From positions 62,001 through 126,000 of the forward strand of contig CAKRNA010000005.1 of NCBI GenBank assembly GCA_934365195.1: a stretch of 64,000 nucleotides of DNA. Direction: 5' to 3'. This DNA comes from an uncultured Clostridia bacterium. GTDB lineage: Bacteria; Bacillota; Clostridia; Christensenellales; CAAEEZ01. A program made the position numbers and the translations under genes. Positions 44,128 through 53,410 of the stretch are shown here, piece by piece. A model generated the notes under the pieces. The model saw only the letters and a program-made list of their open reading frames with translations. It made no database searches and was not told the DNA's origin. How positions within the stretch are numbered: the first letter of the stretch is position 1; the number at the start of each line of letters is the position of its first letter.

Positions 44128-45629
44128 TTTCTCTTTCTAACCTCCGGATATTTTATCCTGCTGTGGTACATGTTTGGCACGTCTTTTACGATGGTTTCCT
44201 TTATCGTGGTTAGTTCCTTCATAGTGATAGGGCAATCGTCAAACTGGCCTAAATCCCTCTTATCCTTTATCAAATTTTCCACGAACTTTCCGTACTCTTC
44301 TATCGTTTCAGGCATACCCGCCCTAGTTGCCGCCTCTACGGTATCGGCAATCATAATAATTGCGGATATTTTGGTGGTTGGCTTAGGACCTTCGTAAGCG
44401 TAGTTTTTCATATCCAACTTTTCGTCTGCTATATTTTGCGCTTTTACGTAAAAATATTTAACGGGAACTGTGCCGTGGTGCTCCAAAGCAACCTTAGCAA
44501 TCTCCTCCGGAAGACGATATTTTTTGATAATGTCGTAGCCGTTTTTGGTGTGTTGCGTAATCATTTTTACGCTAACCTCCGGTATTAAATCGTCGTGCGG
44601 ATTGTAGCCGTCCTCTTGGTTTTCGACAAAGTACTCGGGGCTTGCAAGTTTGCCTACGTCGTGGTAAAGCGCAGCGCACCTTGTAAGTTTGGTGTTTTCG
44701 CCTATTGCGTAAGCGCAACTTTCGGCAATATTGCTTACTACTACGCTGTGGTTGTAAGTGCCGGGCGCTTCCTCTTTCAGTTTTTTAAGTAGTTTTTGGT
44801 CGGTAGAACATAGTTCGTCTAGTTTGTAACTTGTAACCACGTTAAACAAACTTTCGAATATAGGTAGTATCGGCATAAATATAACGGTGGATATTAAGTT
44901 AGACACGAATATCCATAGCATATTCATAAGCATTTCGTACTCCGTGCCGTCCGTAATAAAGGTGGTAAGCACGACGAAAGGCATAACGACTACGCCGCCT
45001 GCTAAACCGTACAAGTCGAATTTAAGCCTAGAAAAGTTTTGGTAAATTAGCGAAATCATAATAAAGCCAAGCGCAAGGTTTGAGAATATCGAAGCCGACA
45101 AACTTGCCATAGAAAATTCCGCCATAGGCGAGAACAAAGCCACCGTCAAAAACAGCATTTGGCTAAGCAAAATATTTACGACTATCGCCACCCTAACGCT
45201 GATAATTACGCCGATAATCATCGCCGCTAAAGCAAAAGGCATTACGTAAATACTAATATTGTCCGACAAAATAATACAAAGCGTGAACACTATTGCAACG
45301 ACCAGCATTATAAGTGCAACGTTTTTGCCCGTGCCTATCATCTCTCTATTAAAGAAATACATAAAGCCTATCGTCGTGAACAGCAAAATACTGATTAGCA
45401 ATAAATAACAGAAAAATCTTGCTATCCCGTTAGTCATTGTAAATATATTATCGATTCCGCCTGCATACCAGCCTAACGCAAACAGCGTCATATATAAAGC
45501 GGCTAAGAAAGTGAAAACGGTAGCGGCAGTCGTAATTACTGCCTTACTGGATTTTAGTTCGTTATAAACTTGCTTTGCCTTAGACGGCGCTTCCTTTTCT
45601 TTGCGTTTTTTACTATTGTTGTTTTTCAT
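44124..45629 (-). CDS. pgpH: PgpH-like membrane HD phosphodiesterase, lacking extracellular domain
   Basis: Position and the HD domain identify the PgpH/YqfF type, a c-di-AMP phosphodiesterase. The HD site is NHSVVVSNIAES with H323-D324 in ALYHDVGKLASP, followed by later EHHGT and IADTVEAA ligands. Seven or so membrane helices span residues 30-260. The usual large extracellular 7TMR-HDED domain between helices 1 and 2 is missing: the loop is about 15 residues, and the protein is 501 residues against about 700. AGGAG precedes the ATG. It heads the operon ending in recO. phoH, usually upstream, is absent. Confidence 0.88.
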   Translation of the reverse strand: MKNNNSKKRKEKEAPSKAKQVYNELKSSKAVITTAATVFTFLAALYMTLFALGWYAGGIDNIFTMTNGIARFFCYLLLISILLFTTIGFMYFFNREMIGTGKNVALIMLVVAIVFTLCIILSDNISIYVMPFALAAMIIGVIISVRVAIVVNILLSQMLFLTVALFSPMAEFSMASLSASIFSNLALGFIMISLIYQNFSRLKFDLYGLAGGVVVMPFVVLTTFITDGTEYEMLMNMLWIFVSNLISTVIFMPILPIFESLFNVVTSYKLDELCSTDQKLLKKLKEEAPGTYNHSVVVSNIAESCAYAIGENTKLTRCAALYHDVGKLASPEYFVENQEDGYNPHDDLIPEVSVKMITQHTKNGYDIIKKYRLPEEIAKVALEHHGTVPVKYFYVKAQNIADEKLDMKNYAYEGPKPTTKISAIIMIADTVEAATRAGMPETIEEYGKFVENLIKDKRDLGQFDDCPITMKELTTIKETIVKDVPNMYHSRIKYPEVRKRK

Positions 45630-45664
45630 ATCACTCCTAATAGTGCAAAATACACTTATTGTAT

Positions 45665-45693
45665 ATTTTACTATCTTTTAATAGATTAGTCAA
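45665..45693 (-). promoter_or_regulatory. Sigma-A promoter of pgpH-ybeY-cdd-era-yqzL-recO
   Basis: On the minus strand TTGACT and TAAAAT are separated by exactly 17 bases, about 36 bases before the pgpH ATG. Confidence 0.7.
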
Positions 45694-45844
45694 TATTTAG
45701 GCAAGATATTTGCTTTTTATGGGTTTTATGGGTTTTTATAAGGTTTAACCTAATTTTTTGCCAAACGATACTACTTACTACAAAATTATTCCCGCTTATT
45801 TTCATAATATTTTGCTTTTAGGCATAAAGTTTACTAAGGTAAGT

Positions 45845-46105
45845 ATGTTTTTAGAAGAATTAAAAAGAGAATTAAACGAAAATAATAGCCTGATTTTTAC
45901 AACCAAAACCACCGTACTGGGTAAAGATGCGGTGGTAATCGAAGGCTACAAAAAACTGGTGACCTACACCCCCGTGCTAATTAGTTATCAAACGCTAGAA
46001 GGCTTGTTTAAGGTGGAGGGCGAAAACCTAAAATTAAAGAAAATAAACCCTGTCGAACTACTAATCGTAGGCAAAATAAAGAGCATAAAACTAGATGAAA
46101 AATAA
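45845..46105 (+). CDS. yqfC: Sporulation protein YqfC
   Basis: An 86-residue member of the YabP/YqfC family, made in the mother cell during sporulation in Bacillus. The start is the ATG at 45845 with AAGG upstream; the longer frame from 45758 is unlikely. It shows NNSLIFTTKTTVLGKDAVVIEG-like strands and ends VGKIKSIKLDEK. It overlaps yqfD by 11 bases. A CATAATAT box about 45 bases upstream could belong to a sigma-E-type promoter, but the -35 is weak. Confidence 0.85.
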   Translation: MFLEELKRELNENNSLIFTTKTTVLGKDAVVIEGYKKLVTYTPVLISYQTLEGLFKVEGENLKLKKINPVELLIVGKIKSIKLDEK

Positions 46106-47546
46106 TAAGAAAAATAACGAAAAAATTAAGGCTACGCCCTCTAAAAAACGAACTAGGAAACCCGATAAAATAAAGGATAATATTAGCCCTAAAACCAGCA
46201 AGAAATTAGGGCGATATTTTAGCGTAAAATCAAGCGAAAATTTAACAAAAAAGCAGGAACTTTCTAGGCAAGCCAAAAAGGAAATTAAAAAAGAGAAAAA
46301 AGAGAAAAAAGAGAAAAGAGAGGCAAAACTACTTAATTTTGCCACTAAAACGGACAATATTATTCTAAATTCGATAATAATTAAGAATACACGGCGTATT
46401 TTTGCCAAAATCGATATTTTTATAAAAAAGCGATTTTCAAGAATAAAATTTGTGGTTACGGGCTTAAACGTAACCAAACTTTTAAACGTAATAAAAAGCC
46501 GAAATATTCCGCTATTTGAAGTTGAAATTACCCCTCACGGCGTGAATTTTATCGTGAAGGGAAACAGGCTGGAAAAAACCTGTAAAATTCTTAAATCGTT
46601 AGGCTACGATTTTACCTATGAAGCGCTATCTATCCCCTACAAAACTATGCGACTACTTAGCGTGAAAAAGGCGATGTTTTTAACGCTAATTTGCTGCTTT
46701 GTTTTTTACCTTACGTCTAGTTTTTATCTATTAAATATCACCATAAACGCAGAAAAAGAGGCCGTTACGAAACTACTGCAAAGTTGCGGCGTTAAGGTGG
46801 GAACAAGCCTGAAAAATATCAACGAAAAAGAGATTGAAAGTTACCTACTAAAAAATATGGATATTAGTTTTTGCGACGTAAGACTTACGGGAAATTCGCT
46901 TTACGTACAAATAACAAAATCGCCCGAAATTACGCCCGTAGTACCCGACGGTAGCGCCGTTATAATCGCCTTAGAGGACTGCATTCTTTCTCGCCAACTC
47001 GTCTACTCTGGAACTCCTACGAAAAAATTTGGCGACGTAATCAAAAAAGGCGACGTGCTGATTGATAACAAACTATATGTGGACGAAAACCTATTTTTGC
47101 CCACCCTTGCTAGTGGCGACGTGTACGGACTAATTCAAAAAAAGTCCACCGTAATTATTCCGAAAACACGGCAAGAACAGGTGCTTAGCGGAAAAACGAA
47201 AACTATTACCACGCTTGGCTACAATAAAAAATTTAAACAGGTAAAAAGCCCCTATAAACAATCTGCCAAAAGCGAGAAAATCCAACCGATTTCCTCTATT
47301 ATTCCTATTTACAAACGCACCGTGACCTACAAGGAACTTACAATAAAAACCGTAACCTACGACGAAAATAAGGTGGTAAACACCGTGTTTAAAACGGAAA
47401 AAGAAAAACTAATTAGCGCTGCTCCGTTAAAAGCAAAAATAAGCCGCACTTGGTTTGACCTAACCGACAACGGCGATAGTTTCACGCTTACCTCTTATAT
47501 AGAATACGAGGATAAGGTGTCTACCCTATCCTCGAATAAATCATAA
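46095..47546 (+). CDS. yqfD: Sporulation protein YqfD
   Basis: Membrane protein of the mother cell, linked with YqfC. The length is 483 residues against about 400 in Bacillus. The extra length is an N-terminal Lys/Glu-rich region of about 100 residues (with KKEIKKEKKEKKEKREAK). After this come the conserved VTGLNVTKLLNV start, one membrane helix near 193-215 and a long extracytoplasmic domain with SPEITPVVPDGSAVIIA. It is divergent from pgpH, unlike the co-directional order in Bacillus. Confidence 0.9.
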   Translation: MKNNKKNNEKIKATPSKKRTRKPDKIKDNISPKTSKKLGRYFSVKSSENLTKKQELSRQAKKEIKKEKKEKKEKREAKLLNFATKTDNIILNSIIIKNTRRIFAKIDIFIKKRFSRIKFVVTGLNVTKLLNVIKSRNIPLFEVEITPHGVNFIVKGNRLEKTCKILKSLGYDFTYEALSIPYKTMRLLSVKKAMFLTLICCFVFYLTSSFYLLNITINAEKEAVTKLLQSCGVKVGTSLKNINEKEIESYLLKNMDISFCDVRLTGNSLYVQITKSPEITPVVPDGSAVIIALEDCILSRQLVYSGTPTKKFGDVIKKGDVLIDNKLYVDENLFLPTLASGDVYGLIQKKSTVIIPKTRQEQVLSGKTKTITTLGYNKKFKQVKSPYKQSAKSEKIQPISSIIPIYKRTVTYKELTIKTVTYDENKVVNTVFKTEKEKLISAAPLKAKISRTWFDLTDNGDSFTLTSYIEYEDKVSTLSSNKS

Positions 47547-47683
47547 TTATTATAAAACTTTTCGGCTCAATTTTCCTAAACCAAAACTTGAATTTACAAA
47601 GCATAGCAAGGTGTTTTAAGCCCGTTTTAGCACTTACTTAAAGCACTTAATCGACAATAAAATCCTTAACTTAGCCTAGCAAA

Positions 47684-49255
47684 CTAAAACTCTAATTCTC
47701 CGTCGTCCTCACTACCGTAAAACACTTCGTCCACTATCACCTCGTCGGTTTCCTCGTACGGCGCTTCAAAAGTTTCGCTAATTACAGCGCCGTTATCCAC
47801 GTCAAAAGGAGCGCTCTCCACGTCCTCGTTAAACGGGGCGTCCTCCGTTTCGAAAGGCGACTCGCCCTCCACTTCCTTCATATCCTCGGTGGATTTGGTT
47901 GTAGGCGGTTCTATTTCCTCCATTCTCGGCTTTTCAGGTATCACCGCATCGAACTTCATAATCTCGCCCGTCCACCTTAGTTCAAGGTCGGCAAGTTCGC
48001 CGTTACGGTGCTTAGCAACGTTAAGAATAACAAGATCCTTAGGTTGCGCCTTGTCGTACAAGTACGGCTTGTCAAGAAACATTACGATATCTGCGTCTTG
48101 CTCGATTGCGCCCGACTCACGAAGGTCCGAAAGCATAGGTTTGTGACCGGTACGGCTTTCGATAGCACGAGATAATTGCGACAAAAGTAAAATCGGCGTA
48201 TCCAGTTCCTTTGCAATAATCTTCATACTTCTACTTAGTTCAGCCACTTCGTTTTGCCTGCTCTCCACCTTTCTATCGCTGGTCATAAGTTGTAAGTAGT
48301 CCACCACGATTAAGGATAGTTTGCCGTGCTCTCGAATAAGCCTCATACACTTGCTTCTAATATCCATCGGCTTGGTTACGGACGAATCGTCGATAAATAT
48401 TTTGGACTTGATTAGTTCGTTGTAGCCCGCCATAAGTTTACCCGTTGCGTTTATGCTAAATCCGTTTTTAAGTCCGTCACGAATGTTGGTTTTACTTACA
48501 GCCGACAAAATTCTAGAGGTAAGTTGGTGGTCCGGCATTTCTAGTGAGAAGATAGCCACGTTACCGCCGTTTATTCCCATATTCGTTGCAATATTAAGTG
48601 CAAAAGCAGTTTTACCAACCGCCGGCCTTGCCGCAAGCAAAATAAGTTCGCCAGGTTTTAGTCCGCTGGTTAGGTTGTCAAAGTGGCTAAATCCCGTCTT
48701 AGAACCGCCCTTGTACTCGCCACGGCACGCCTCGTTTATGTTGTTTATTACTATGTCGGCAGACTTTTTGATATGCTCCAGCGTAGAGGTATCCCTCTCC
48801 TTTGAAATATCGAAAATTTGCTTTTCGGCAAACGCAAGTACCTCTTGGCTATCGGGCTCGTTGTACGCCTTATCCACGATTTCGCTTGCACGCCTAATAA
48901 TAGACCTTGAAAGAGAAGTCCTTTTTAAAATATCCAAGTAGTAGGTGTAACTTGCCGATGCAGGAACGTAGTTAGACAAGTCCAGCACGTAATCCAGCCC
49001 ACCGCTTTGTTCTAGTTTGTTATGTTGAGCAAGCATATCCTCACAAGAAATAGCGTCCACAGGCTTGTTTTCGGCACACAAATCCAAAATCGCCTCGAAG
49101 ATATTTTGATGCGCTTGCAAATAAAAATCCTCTACTTGAAGTTTTCCGCTAGCGTCGGACGCAACTTGTTGGTCGATTAGCATTGCGCCAAGCACCGACC
49201 TTTCCGCCTCCACGTTATACGGCATTACTCTTTGTTTCTTCTCGATTTTTTCCAT
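47684..49255 (-). CDS. dnaB: Replicative DNA helicase DnaB with acidic tail
   Basis: Hexameric fork helicase (DnaC in Bacillus naming), 523 residues. The N-terminal primase-interaction domain begins MPYNVEAERSVLGAMLID. The RecA-like core has ARPAVGKTAFALN, VDYLQLM and LRESGAIEQDADIVMFL. After about residue 445 there is an unusual acidic, Phe-dotted extension of roughly 75 residues to DDGELEF. GGAGG precedes the ATG. It overlaps the end of the upstream membrane-protein gene by 41 bases. Confidence 0.97.
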   Translation of the reverse strand: MEKIEKKQRVMPYNVEAERSVLGAMLIDQQVASDASGKLQVEDFYLQAHQNIFEAILDLCAENKPVDAISCEDMLAQHNKLEQSGGLDYVLDLSNYVPASASYTYYLDILKRTSLSRSIIRRASEIVDKAYNEPDSQEVLAFAEKQIFDISKERDTSTLEHIKKSADIVINNINEACRGEYKGGSKTGFSHFDNLTSGLKPGELILLAARPAVGKTAFALNIATNMGINGGNVAIFSLEMPDHQLTSRILSAVSKTNIRDGLKNGFSINATGKLMAGYNELIKSKIFIDDSSVTKPMDIRSKCMRLIREHGKLSLIVVDYLQLMTSDRKVESRQNEVAELSRSMKIIAKELDTPILLLSQLSRAIESRTGHKPMLSDLRESGAIEQDADIVMFLDKPYLYDKAQPKDLVILNVAKHRNGELADLELRWTGEIMKFDAVIPEKPRMEEIEPPTTKSTEDMKEVEGESPFETEDAPFNEDVESAPFDVDNGAVISETFEAPYEETDEVIVDEVFYGSEDDGELEF

Positions 49256-50042
49256 TAGTACCTCCGCTCTTCTTCACTATTTTTGCAACGAATACACCAC
49301 ATAAAAGCACCCCGAACGACGCCGCTATCAGCACGCTGTACCAGTTTTTAGTGTTAGGCACTTTTTGGCGCAAACTTATCACCGTGTCCTCGCCTATATT
49401 GTAAAAACTGTGGTAGTACATACCGTCGTTACTGTCATAAAAAACGTATCCGTTCGTTTTCACGTTTTTAAATTCCGTACCGTACACGTAATTGTAACTA
49501 ACCTTGTTTACGTCAAAGTTTGTAATACCAAAATAAGTAGCGTAATTATTCCACTTGGTTTCAAGCGTGTTTTTTCCGCCGTTTTTTAGGTAGGTTTCGT
49601 TATCGCTCTTATACGTCGTAAACCAAAAACCCTCGTCTTTTGGGGTAGGCCCGTCTATTTCGTTACCCGTTATACCTAGGTCGTGGTTCATTTCGGTGCG
49701 GTTTTTGTAGTGCTTTTCAATAACCGTAAGTACGTTTGGCGTTTTCTCGTCGTACAAGTACTCCACGTTGTTCACTTTTAAAAGCGCAATGATTTTGGGT
49801 ATAATGTCGTCATAGCCAAACTCTTTAACGCCCTCGCTCGTTACAAACTCCACCTTTTCGGTAGGGAATTTATACCGGCTGGCTACATAAATACCGCCGT
49901 TAGAGTGATAAACCATAGCCCTAGTGTAGTCCAAAACGACGCCTTCTTCTGCGTGCGCCACCGTTTTTGGCAGGCATAACGACAAGAATAAAGCGATTAA
50001 AACTACTAATATCGGCGTTAATTTTTTAAAAGTTTTTACCAT
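49215..50042 (-). CDS. Exported membrane-anchored protein of unknown function
   Basis: I do not recognise this protein of 275 residues. It has a clear signal peptide (basic KTFKK, hydrophobic core to about residue 27, cleavage near AHA-EEG), an extracytoplasmic domain rich in Tyr, Asn and Lys, one C-terminal membrane helix (about 238-258) and a short basic cytoplasmic tail. The ATG at 50042 overlaps the pepF stop (TGATG), so translation is coupled. It also overlaps dnaB. The type I topology suggests a surface-facing domain. Confidence 0.75.
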   Translation of the reverse strand: MVKTFKKLTPILVVLIALFLSLCLPKTVAHAEEGVVLDYTRAMVYHSNGGIYVASRYKFPTEKVEFVTSEGVKEFGYDDIIPKIIALLKVNNVEYLYDEKTPNVLTVIEKHYKNRTEMNHDLGITGNEIDGPTPKDEGFWFTTYKSDNETYLKNGGKNTLETKWNNYATYFGITNFDVNKVSYNYVYGTEFKNVKTNGYVFYDSNDGMYYHSFYNIGEDTVISLRQKVPNTKNWYSVLIAASFGVLLCGVFVAKIVKKSGGTNGKNREETKSNAV

Positions 50043-51826
50043 CAATCAATCTCTTTTAGTTCTTGAAGAGTATCCCTAAATTCCTTAAAAGCCACCTCGT
50101 AAGGCCCTGCGGTTTCAAGGTCTACCCCTGCTAATTTTAATATATCTAGTGGTGGCATACTGCAGCCTGCTTTTAAGAAGTTCTTGTAGCCTTCCACCTT
50201 TGATTCGTCCTTTAATATGCTGCTTGCTATATTTACCGCACTAATTAGCCCCGTTGCGTACTTGTACACGTAGAAAGCGGTGTAAAAATGCGGTATTCTT
50301 GCCCATTCGTACTTGATTAGCGAATTGTGTTTTACAGCCTTACCGTAGTAACGCTTGTTTAGTTTGTAGTACTCTTTAGACAAGTTCTCGGCGTTCAGCG
50401 GAATATCCTTTTCCACCATTTCGTGCGCCTTTAATTCAAACTCGGCAAACATCGTTTGCCTAAACACCGTCGTCCTAAACATATCCATATAGTAACTTAG
50501 CAAATACTTCCTGATTTGCTTATCCTTAGTCACGTTTAGTAGGTGCTTAATTAGTAGCACTTCGTTTACCGTGCTGGCAATTTCAGCCACGAAAATCACG
50601 TAGCCTGCGTCCTCGTACGGTTGCGTTTTGTTGGAATAATACGAATGTATTGCGTGCCCTAGTTCGTGTGCAATGGTAAACACGTCGTGAGTGGTTTTTT
50701 GGTAGTTTAATAAAACGTAAGGGTGCGTACCGTAAGCCCCCCAAGAATAAGCGCCACTCTTTTTACCTTTATTCTCCACAACGTCTATCCAGCCGCTAGA
50801 AAAAGCCTCGCTAAGAATATCTGCGTACTCTTTGCCTAGTGGTTTTAGCGCCTCTTTTACAAGTTCGACACTTTCCTCATAGGTCAGTTTGATATCCGCC
50901 CCCTCTACTATCGGAACGTACATATCGTACATATTTAAAGTGTCAAGCCCTAACGCCTCTTTCCTATACGCCACGTAGTCGTGCATAACGCCAAAATTAT
51001 CGCTTACGTTTTTAACTAGCGCCTTGTAAACCTCCTTCGAAACGTTTTCGTAGAAGGTAGCCTTTTCCATACTAGACTTAAAGCCCCTTACGTCTGCGTA
51101 AAACCAGTCCTTTTTAACGTTGCCTGCGTAGTTGGTTGCGATAGTGTTTATCATATCCTTATACGCCGTAAACATAGAGTTGAAGGCTTTTTTACGGTCG
51201 TTTTGTGAGGTGGATTGTAGCGCAAGGCTATAAAGCCCGTGTGACAATTTAACTTTATTCTTCTCGCTGTCTTGGTATGACTTAAATTTAATATCCGCAT
51301 TGTCGAACATTATAAAAGTTTCCTGAAAGTCACCCGTAAACGCACCCGCTTTGGATAAAATCCTCTCCTCTTTTTCGCTAAGGATATGTTGTTTCGTTCT
51401 TAAAATCTCTTTTAAAGTAACCTTGTATTTAGAAAATTGTTCGTCTTTTGTTAAGCCCTCTAAGTACTCATTGCTTAGGCTTGTCAACTCCGGCAAAATG
51501 TACGCAGTAGCAGTAGAAAACTTTGTTACTAAAATATCGGTTTTGGTTGCCCTTGCGTTGTTTTCGCTGTTTGCGGTGTCTTGGTCACGAAGTAAATGAG
51601 CGTACACGTACACCCTCTCCGCTCTTTCGGATAGTTCGCCCTCGAAACCAAACGCTTCAAGCAAGGTAGCCTTGTCTGACAGTTTGCCCTTGTACTTTTC
51701 AAAATTGTCTATGTTCTTTTGTACATACTCAAATTCTTCCTCAAACTTTTCGATAGATGGAAAAATATCCTTTAAGTTCCACTTATATTTTTCTTCCACC
51801 TCGTTTCTAGTTGGTAAAGCAATCAT
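50042..51826 (-). CDS. pepF: Oligoendopeptidase F
   Basis: Cytoplasmic M3 zinc peptidase that degrades peptides of about 7-17 residues. The length is 594 residues from the ATG at 51826, which has AGGAGG six bases upstream; the longer frame starts inside the DUF1846 gene end. The zinc motif is IAHELGHAIHSYYS, with the third ligand Glu in EIASTVNE. It follows the DUF1846 gene by 10 bases. Confidence 0.95.
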   Translation of the reverse strand: MIALPTRNEVEEKYKWNLKDIFPSIEKFEEEFEYVQKNIDNFEKYKGKLSDKATLLEAFGFEGELSERAERVYVYAHLLRDQDTANSENNARATKTDILVTKFSTATAYILPELTSLSNEYLEGLTKDEQFSKYKVTLKEILRTKQHILSEKEERILSKAGAFTGDFQETFIMFDNADIKFKSYQDSEKNKVKLSHGLYSLALQSTSQNDRKKAFNSMFTAYKDMINTIATNYAGNVKKDWFYADVRGFKSSMEKATFYENVSKEVYKALVKNVSDNFGVMHDYVAYRKEALGLDTLNMYDMYVPIVEGADIKLTYEESVELVKEALKPLGKEYADILSEAFSSGWIDVVENKGKKSGAYSWGAYGTHPYVLLNYQKTTHDVFTIAHELGHAIHSYYSNKTQPYEDAGYVIFVAEIASTVNEVLLIKHLLNVTKDKQIRKYLLSYYMDMFRTTVFRQTMFAEFELKAHEMVEKDIPLNAENLSKEYYKLNKRYYGKAVKHNSLIKYEWARIPHFYTAFYVYKYATGLISAVNIASSILKDESKVEGYKNFLKAGCSMPPLDILKLAGVDLETAGPYEVAFKEFRDTLQELKEID

Positions 51827-51836
51827 ACTAACCCTC

Positions 51837-53306
51837 CTAAATCTTATCGTCAAATACGTCGTCTTGAGTAGTATTTACACCTAGTTTGCGTAGCATATTA
51901 AGGTCGTTGCTGTGCAACATAACCGTTGAATGAAGTTCGCAACACGCTAGGTCGCTAAGTTTGTCTAGCGCAAGTTTTGCGTTCTTGTGGTAGGTAGCGC
52001 AAACTGTAAGCGCAATAATAACCTCTTGCAAATCCAGTCTGGTGTGCTTATCTTTTAAAATGTTTTTCTTCACGTCCATAATCGGCTCGATTACCGTCGG
52101 ATCGATTAGTTGCACCTCGTCGTCGATATTTGCAAGATACTTTAAGGCGTTTAGTACGCCGGCAGCCGAAGCGGTAAGTAGTTCGGACATTTTGCCCGTT
52201 TCGATATGCTCGTCTTTAAGTTGAAGAGCAACCGCTATTGTGGAGCAATTATTTGCCTTTTCCCTTGCAGGCTCTACCACTTGTCTGTACTCTGGTTTTA
52301 GTTCGAGGTCGCCTAGTAGGTACTCCGCCCTCTTTACAGCGCCAAGGTCCATTTGACCGTTCTTATAAGCGCACTTAGTATTAAAATAACGCCTGATTAT
52401 CTCTTGTTTTGCAGCCTCCCTAACGGCTTCGTCGTCGGTAATGCAGTAGCCCACCATATTCACGCCCATATCGGTTGGCGATTTGTAATTTAGGTCGGGC
52501 GAAATACGAGAAAGTATCGTCCTAATTACAGGGAATAGTTCGATATCCCTGTTGTAGTTTACGGTGGTTTGGTTGTACGCCTCTAAGTGATAACTGTCTA
52601 TCATATTCACGTCTTTAATATCGGCGGTTGCAGCCTCGTAAGCGATATTGACAGGGTGTTTAAGCGGTAAGTTCCACACCGGGAAGGTTTCAAACTTTGC
52701 GTAGCCTGCCTTGATTCCACGCTTAAACTCGTGGTAAAGTTGACCAAGGCAAGTGCCTAGTTTTCCGCTAGAAGGACCGGGAGCAGTAACAACCACAAGT
52801 GGCTTAGTGGTTTCGATATAAGGGTTTTGACCGTATCCCTCGTCGCTAACAATCGTGTCTACGTCGTTAGGATAGCCCTTAGTGAACCTGTGAAGGTACA
52901 CTTTTTCGCCCCTTTGCTCTAATTTTTGCTTAAAACTATTTGCAATAGGTTGGTCTTCGTACTTAGTTATAACCACACTGTTTACGCTTATACCAAGCCC
53001 ACGCATAATGCCCATAAGCCTGATAACCTCAGCACCGTAGGTAATGCCTAAGTCCGCCCTAATCTTATTACGCTCGATATCTTGCGCATTTATGCAGAAA
53101 ATAATCTCGCACTTATCCTTCAATTTTTGAAGTAGTTTGATTTTAGCGTTTGGATCAAACCCCGGAAGAACTCTTGCTGCATGAAAATCGTCAAATAGTT
53201 TGCCGCCGAATTCTAGATATAATTTATTGTCGAACTTAGCGATTCTTTCAAGTATTTTCTCTGATTGTTTTTGCATATATAGTTCACTATTAAAACCGAT
53301 TTTCAT
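51837..53306 (-). CDS. DUF1846 family protein
   Basis: A 489-residue member of DUF1846, a conserved family of unknown function in Firmicutes and some Proteobacteria. Typical segments are MKIGFNSELYMQKQSEKILE, FGGKLFDDFHAARVLPGF and VVTAPGPSSGKLGTCLGQLY. The last, with its GPSSGKLGT loop, suggests phosphate or nucleotide binding. The family length is about 490-500, so it is complete. It is transcribed ahead of pepF. Confidence 0.92.
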   Translation of the reverse strand: MKIGFNSELYMQKQSEKILERIAKFDNKLYLEFGGKLFDDFHAARVLPGFDPNAKIKLLQKLKDKCEIIFCINAQDIERNKIRADLGITYGAEVIRLMGIMRGLGISVNSVVITKYEDQPIANSFKQKLEQRGEKVYLHRFTKGYPNDVDTIVSDEGYGQNPYIETTKPLVVVTAPGPSSGKLGTCLGQLYHEFKRGIKAGYAKFETFPVWNLPLKHPVNIAYEAATADIKDVNMIDSYHLEAYNQTTVNYNRDIELFPVIRTILSRISPDLNYKSPTDMGVNMVGYCITDDEAVREAAKQEIIRRYFNTKCAYKNGQMDLGAVKRAEYLLGDLELKPEYRQVVEPAREKANNCSTIAVALQLKDEHIETGKMSELLTASAAGVLNALKYLANIDDEVQLIDPTVIEPIMDVKKNILKDKHTRLDLQEVIIALTVCATYHKNAKLALDKLSDLACCELHSTVMLHSNDLNMLRKLGVNTTQDDVFDDKI

Positions 53307-53410
53307 AAGTATCTCCTAATTTAATTTTATAACTTTTTTATTATATCATACTTATTATAATAATCTACTGATTTAGCCATTGTTTTTTACAATTTTTTTT
53401 GCTTACGCTC

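Noticed and set aside
46091..46477. Phe/Leu-rich minus-strand frame opposite yqfD
   Set aside because: It is the complement of the Lys-rich N-terminus of yqfD, a common artefact.
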